Positions 35,966 through 40,517 of a stretch of DNA of 40,517 bases are shown here, piece after piece. The number at the start of each line of letters is the position of its first letter. The stretch's first letter is position 1. The notes beneath the pieces were generated by a model. The model made no database searches and had not been told where the DNA came from. It saw only the letters and a program-made list of their open reading frames with translations. The translations under genes and the position numbers were made by a program. Origin of the DNA: a virus; the IMG/VR virus record IMGVR_UViG_3300042568_000311, positions 1 through 40,517 of that record. One strand, 5' to 3'.

Positions 35966-38900
35966 TATGAATCTAATTTTGATTTTCCGTCAAATGTTGA
36001 TGTATTGGTATTAGTATTTGTTGTCGAATATATTTCAGATATGTTAGCCTTCTGAGTTTCTTCTTTACTTATATCGGGTACCGTTGTATATGTGAATTTC
36101 CTTACCTTACCTTTTGGATATAATAATGTTTCAATTCCTTCGGTATATTCTTTATATTCTTTTGTTTTTTTGAATTTATTATAGAACTTTTCTTCTTCTT
36201 TTATTTCGTTTTTATATTCGTCCGCAATGTCATTAACAATTTCTGTAAAGTTATTGACTAGTTTTGACGTTAATGATGATGAATTAGTTATAGTCTTAAT
36301 AAAATCATTTTTTTTATTTTTATCTGTCAGAATTCTAGAGAAAACCATAAAGAATCTTCTATTTTGTTCACTATCATTAAAATCTTTAGGGTCAGAAATA
36401 ATAAAAAAGTCGCCAGGATTTGGGCCGTAGGTATTAGTAACAATATCTTCTTGATATAAGAACGAATCAAAATCCCTTAAATAAAAATTAAAATTACCAT
36501 AGTCATATTTAAGTTCTTCCAATGTATTTGTTGGTACGATAGGTTGCGGAGTATTTTGTTTATTACTAACTTGGTCTGTTGGTGTTATATTATATACCCT
36601 AATAATACCTCCATCAAGTATTTTACCATCAGTATTTGTTGTTATTAAATTAATTTTTTGAATCGACTTTATAAGTTCTAACTCAACAAAAACTATTTCT
36701 TGTAAAATTGAATATATTCCACTATCAAACCCTAATTGTTTCGATAAATAACTAACTAAGTTACTTTTAACTATTCTCTTTTGATCATCAGTAAATAATC
36801 CTTTACCAAATAACTCACTAGTTATTGGGTCTAGTTCATTATTTATATCTATCTCTATTTGTTTTAGTAGTGATATTATATTTTCACTTAATTTTTCTCT
36901 ATTAACATTTCCGAAAATATTAGTTTTATCCGTATCAATAATAGTAGATGTTACCCCAGACGTAGTTCCTGACGTAAATAATCTTTCTTTAACCGTCAAT
37001 TGTAAAATTCCGTAATTATAAGATAATAAAATTTTTTCTAACTGATTAACTACCGTTTCCGAATACTTCTTGGTCGTTGTTATTAGGTCATCCATAATTT
37101 TTTGATAAGACGTTTCTCCTGTCTGACCGCCAGTAACAGGTATATTTGTTAAAATTTCACCTATTGTCGAACCTCCATCATTTTTTTGAAGATTTTCAAC
37201 ATTTTCAATTGTTGCGGGTTTCTCACTTTCGGCAATAGAATTGAATATCTCTTTATTTAGTTTTGTAACGTCCTCCGTCGCTACCGCTCTCTCATCATAA
37301 ATTTCGGTGTTAGCATAAAAATTAAATGATAACGCGTTTTGTAATTGCTCTACAGGTTTTGCTAATCCGTGCCCTCCTATCATATTGAACCCCATACTAA
37401 CACTAACAATCATTGGTTGTACACCAATACCTTCAGGGTTAAGGTCTAACGTTAGAGGGTCATATGTGAACGCCATACTTGTTGGAACAATTTTAGTGTG
37501 GTAAAAATCTCCGATTCTCAACACTAAAATTGGTGGGGTACCAAATGAAGTGTTTTGGGCGTTGTTATATACAGGTTTACCATCTTGTATAACAGGTATT
37601 GTTTCGCCAGGTCTTACGCATTGATTTAAAAAGGTAAGTCTAGCGTTTAATCCTTCAGGTGTCATTGAATGAAATGCCGGATTAAAGTATTTTATTTTTT
37701 GTTTTATTGAGTCATATATTGTTGGGTCAGATTCTTTAACGACCTCAAAATAATCACACTCAGTTAATAAATTTCTAAGTATTTTTTTACTAATACCTTC
37801 TTTTATTTTCTCAACTACCGTTTTTGTTGATTTTGGTTTTGATGGTTGTATTGTTACGGTGTCAATATTAGCAACAGGATTCTCAACATTTTTTTTCTCC
37901 ACCTTATCTTGTTTAGGAATAACACTAAGGTTAATCCTAACCTTTCTACAGGCCATAGCGTTAACCGCATATACCTGAGATTCTGGAGTAACTTTATTTG
38001 GTTTTGATTGGGTGCTACCTGTTATGTCTTGTCTACAATCAACTTCATCGAAAACTAAAGTACCTGCCTTTGGGGTTACAAATGTTTCCTCTCCAACAGA
38101 TGAATCTACAACGTTTATCACTTTATCTTTAAAAAGTTGGTCTAACTTAATACCTCCAACATCTTTTTGTTGTAGGAATGTTTTAACGCTTTGGACTCTT
38201 CTTTCTGATAATTTTTTATTGTAGTCTACAGAAGCAGTTGCGGAAGCCGATCCACTAAAAGTTATTGTTATTTTTTCTGCAACATTATCAGTAATAAGTT
38301 TATTTGTTGCGGTTATAAAGTTACCTAATCTACTATAATTCCATTCGATAACTTGATTAAAAAAATTACCAACTTCTTTTTGTTTTTTACAAAAATCAGG
38401 GTTTTTGGAACAATAGGACGATGGTATTGCTTCATTAAAAGCACTCACACTATTAGATGTGTATTTATCTTTATTTCCACTATTAACGTACTTATTATAA
38501 GTATCTTCATAATTTTCATCTCCACTTTTAGGGATGTCATTATCAAAATAAAACGTTAAATCACCAAATTCTTTAATATATTCGTCAATTGTTTTTTGGT
38601 TGTCGGTTAATTTAATTTCTTGTGTTACAACATCTATATTAGCTACTTGAATTTCTTTAGTAATTCCCTTTTTTTCCTCATCTGTTAATCTAGGATTTTG
38701 TAAAAGTTCTTGGTAAGTAACCAATTCGCTACGTTTTAATGTATTAAATTTTAAACCTAATTTATAAATGTCATATTTAACACATCCGGCAAAAAAAGAA
38801 TCCATTATTGAATTAGCCCTTTCCTTATTAACCCCTTTTAATTGTTTTTCAACAATTAAATTAGTTACAGACGGATTATCAACAATGATTTTGAAATTTA

Positions 38901-40517
38901 ATGTTCCAGATCTAGTGGTACTCTTATACGTATATATTGGTTCAGGTCTACCCATAAATTCTACCGGAGTAAAACTTGGCGTACTAGTGTCGTTAAATTT
39001 AATATCATAGGGTGGAAACCACATAATTCTACCTCCATTAGGTCCTTTTTCACACGCAGGTAAATCATCATAAGTAAAACCAGGTTTACTAGATGTTCTC
39101 CAAGCTAAATTCTCAATAGAGAACATATACTTTTTAACTTTACCGTCAACAATATTGGTAGAATCACTACCTTTTATTGGTGCTATATTTAAATTATATG
39201 TCTTGTCTAAAATTGAATTGGTAAATCTTCTACCTTCGGTAGTTATACCATCTGTTTTTTGTAAATCACCATAAGTATAATATGGTGTGTCTTTAGTAAA
39301 AACTCTACAATATTCAACTCCTTTTTCTGAACCATCGGTAAAATCTTTATAAGAAACTACTCTAGAACCCTTTGTTAATTCTTTATACCCATCATTAAAA
39401 ACTTTAGAGACTTGATTTATAGCGGTGCCTACGTGTTTTAATTTAGCAATACCCGAAACATTATCTGCCGAGTCTATTAATCTTTGTGTGTTATCTAAAA
39501 TAGAACCTCTTTTAAAAGTTATATTTGTAGATTGGTCTTTATTATATGATGAACTTATTTGATTAAATTCTTTATCTAACGAACCATTTCCTCCGCCTAT
39601 TACCGCTTTAAATCCCGCATTACCTTTGTATTTTGGTGATGTCCAAACAAATTGTCCTCCAATACCCCCACCATCTATAGTAGGTTTACCGTCCAATCCA
39701 AAATTTAATAAATTTCTATTACCTTCATATAAAATAGCCATTTCTGAAGGTCCGTAAACAGGTGTTTGTTCTTGTTGTCCGTAAGGGTTTACAGGAACTT
39801 GATTTGTCGGTGAATTTAATGTTGAGGGTTCTGAATTTCTACTTCCAACATAATAACTACTATTTATTGTGTCATTAGCGGAGTCTATTAAACTAGCTCT
39901 AAACTCAACACTATTTGGGTTATTTAGTAAAGATGTAACATCATCTTTATATAATGGTTTATATCTATTATATTCAATTGTTGAAAACAATATTGATTTT
40001 TGACCATTACCAGTATTCTCTAAAAATATTTCAGAGGGTTTAATTGTTTTTACGGGTATTGGACCAAAAGTACCACTCCTACCAAAAATATTACTAAGTA
40101 CTTGATTCGCTTGGTCAATCGCTCCTGAAACTTGTAATGTTAACGGAACATTTAAATTAATTTCTTGAAAATAGTCCCCAGGTATTGGTGATGTTGGAGA
40201 ATATACCCCTTCGATTCTAGATAATAATTTTTCATTATCTCTCTCCCTTTGCTCTGATGGTGAAGTTATTTTAAAATCATTATAATTAAATGATGTTGGT
40301 TTACCATTTATTAATAAATTAACACCCTTAATACCTTTAAATGTTTCGACCGAAATTCTATTCTCAAACGAACTTTTTAAAGTTTTTGCCCCCAATCTAG
40401 CAATAAACGAATCCTCGGATAAAGGTCCGTCACTACCTGTTGGGTTTTGTTTTGTTAATATATCATATGGTGAATAAGAAGAGGGGTTAAATATTGGAGG
40501 ATCCCAATACGGTAAAG
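35965..40517 (-). CDS. Very large tail-tube/baseplate protein with OmpA-like insert (cut by right edge)
   Basis: The frame stays open to the right edge: the 40 codons beyond 40395 read as normal protein (SYSPYDILTKQNPTGSDGPL), and the codon at 40395 is a TTG, so the true start lies outside the window. At least 1516 residues are visible. The stretch around 39000 (GPNGGRIMWFPPYDIKF, then GRPEPIYTYKSTTRSGTLNF) and the one around 37400-37540 (DPLTLDLNPEGIGVQPMIVS, then GFNMIGG) resemble tail-tube initiator/XkdP-type baseplate proteins. Between them lies an OmpA-like peptidoglycan-binding domain (37915-38345) with NKKLSERRVQSV. The N-terminal third is Asn/Gly/Ser-rich, and the C-terminal region is helical and charged. 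It heads the visible tail-core unit, upstream of the gp53-like gene. Confidence 0.65.
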   Translation of the reverse strand, partial: LPYWDPPIFNPSSYSPYDILTKQNPTGSDGPLSEDSFIARLGAKTLKSSFENRISVETFKGIKGVNLLINGKPTSFNYNDFKITSPSEQRERDNEKLLSRIEGVYSPTSPIPGDYFQEINLNVPLTLQVSGAIDQANQVLSNIFGRSGTFGPIPVKTIKPSEIFLENTGNGQKSILFSTIEYNRYKPLYKDDVTSLLNNPNSVEFRASLIDSANDTINSSYYVGSRNSEPSTLNSPTNQVPVNPYGQQEQTPVYGPSEMAILYEGNRNLLNFGLDGKPTIDGGGIGGQFVWTSPKYKGNAGFKAVIGGGNGSLDKEFNQISSSYNKDQSTNITFKRGSILDNTQRLIDSADNVSGIAKLKHVGTAINQVSKVFNDGYKELTKGSRVVSYKDFTDGSEKGVEYCRVFTKDTPYYTYGDLQKTDGITTEGRRFTNSILDKTYNLNIAPIKGSDSTNIVDGKVKKYMFSIENLAWRTSSKPGFTYDDLPACEKGPNGGRIMWFPPYDIKFNDTSTPSFTPVEFMGRPEPIYTYKSTTRSGTLNFKIIVDNPSVTNLIVEKQLKGVNKERANSIMDSFFAGCVKYDIYKLGLKFNTLKRSELVTYQELLQNPRLTDEEKKGITKEIQVANIDVVTQEIKLTDNQKTIDEYIKEFGDLTFYFDNDIPKSGDENYEDTYNKYVNSGNKDKYTSNSVSAFNEAIPSSYCSKNPDFCKKQKEVGNFFNQVIEWNYSRLGNFITATNKLITDNVAEKITITFSGSASATASVDYNKKLSERRVQSVKTFLQQKDVGGIKLDQLFKDKVINVVDSSVGEETFVTPKAGTLVFDEVDCRQDITGSTQSKPNKVTPESQVYAVNAMACRKVRINLSVIPKQDKVEKKNVENPVANIDTVTIQPSKPKSTKTVVEKIKEGISKKILRNLLTECDYFEVVKESDPTIYDSIKQKIKYFNPAFHSMTPEGLNARLTFLNQCVRPGETIPVIQDGKPVYNNAQNTSFGTPPILVLRIGDFYHTKIVPTSMAFTYDPLTLDLNPEGIGVQPMIVSVSMGFNMIGGHGLAKPVEQLQNALSFNFYANTEIYDERAVATEDVTKLNKEIFNSIAESEKPATIENVENLQKNDGGSTIGEILTNIPVTGGQTGETSYQKIMDDLITTTKKYSETVVNQLEKILLSYNYGILQLTVKERLFTSGTTSGVTSTIIDTDKTNIFGNVNREKLSENIISLLKQIEIDINNELDPITSELFGKGLFTDDQKRIVKSNLVSYLSKQLGFDSGIYSILQEIVFVELELIKSIQKINLITTNTDGKILDGGIIRVYNITPTDQVSNKQNTPQPIVPTNTLEELKYDYGNFNFYLRDFDSFLYQEDIVTNTYGPNPGDFFIISDPKDFNDSEQNRRFFMVFSRILTDKNKKNDFIKTITNSSSLTSKLVNNFTEIVNDIADEYKNEIKEEEKFYNKFKKTKEYKEYTEGIETLLYPKGKVRKFTYTTVPDISKEETQKANISEIYSTTNTNTNTSTFDGKSKLDS

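Noticed and set aside
40393-40395. TTG at 40395 as the start of the right-edge tail gene
   Set aside because: The frame is open and protein-like all the way to the window edge, so the TTG is an internal Leu codon.
1-40517. tRNA genes, CRISPR arrays, insertion sequences, attachment sites
   Set aside because: No gap is longer than about 90 bases and none shows a cloverleaf, a spaced direct-repeat series, terminal inverted repeats or transposase or integrase genes.

Overview
This window is a gene-dense, strongly AT-rich piece of a contractile-tailed (T4-like) phage genome. Every credible gene lies on the minus strand, so transcription runs from the right end to the left. Genes abut or overlap by a few bases and no gap exceeds about 90 bases. 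I see no tRNA, CRISPR array, insertion sequence or integrase. The host is most likely a member of Bacteroidetes. The evidence is a tail adhesin built from SprB-type repeats (a family best known from gliding flavobacteria), a promoter fitting the Bacteroidetes TTTG / TAnnTTTG pattern, mostly A-rich starts without Shine-Dalgarno sequences, and low GC. That assignment is inference.

Layout in transcription order. (1) 40517-28272, tail core: a very long protein, cut by the right edge, with tail-tube/baseplate-type segments and an OmpA-like insert; a gp53/LysM-like wedge protein; a 2147-residue baseplate hub protein with a C-terminal glucosaminidase-like domain; and two small unknown proteins. A hairpin follows the last of these. 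(2) 28184-19093, replication and dNTP supply: gp32-type ssDNA-binding protein with its own promoter and terminator, a 77-residue protein, a family 2 glycosyltransferase, UvsX/RecA recombinase, RNase H/FEN-type 5' nuclease, an unknown 154-residue protein, gp41/DnaB helicase, then NrdB and NrdA, closed by a strong terminator. (3) 19022-1, baseplate periphery and fibres: gp25, gp6, a 1658-residue protein with hydrophobic membrane-like segments, four proteins of unclear fold (one with a PKD-like domain), a gpI/gp7-like wedge protein, the SprB-repeat adhesin, a 73-residue Cys-rich protein, a second glycosyltransferase, and the start of another structural gene cut by the left edge.

The replication genes would copy, recombine and supply nucleotides for the phage genome. 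The flanking modules build the tube initiator, hub, wedges and host-recognition surface. The most unusual parts are the SprB-like adhesin with a second domain nested in its first repeat, the membrane-segment-bearing baseplate protein, the hub protein with an apparently inactivated glucosaminidase-like tail, the OmpA-like insert in a tail protein, and the placing of the replication module inside the baseplate cluster.
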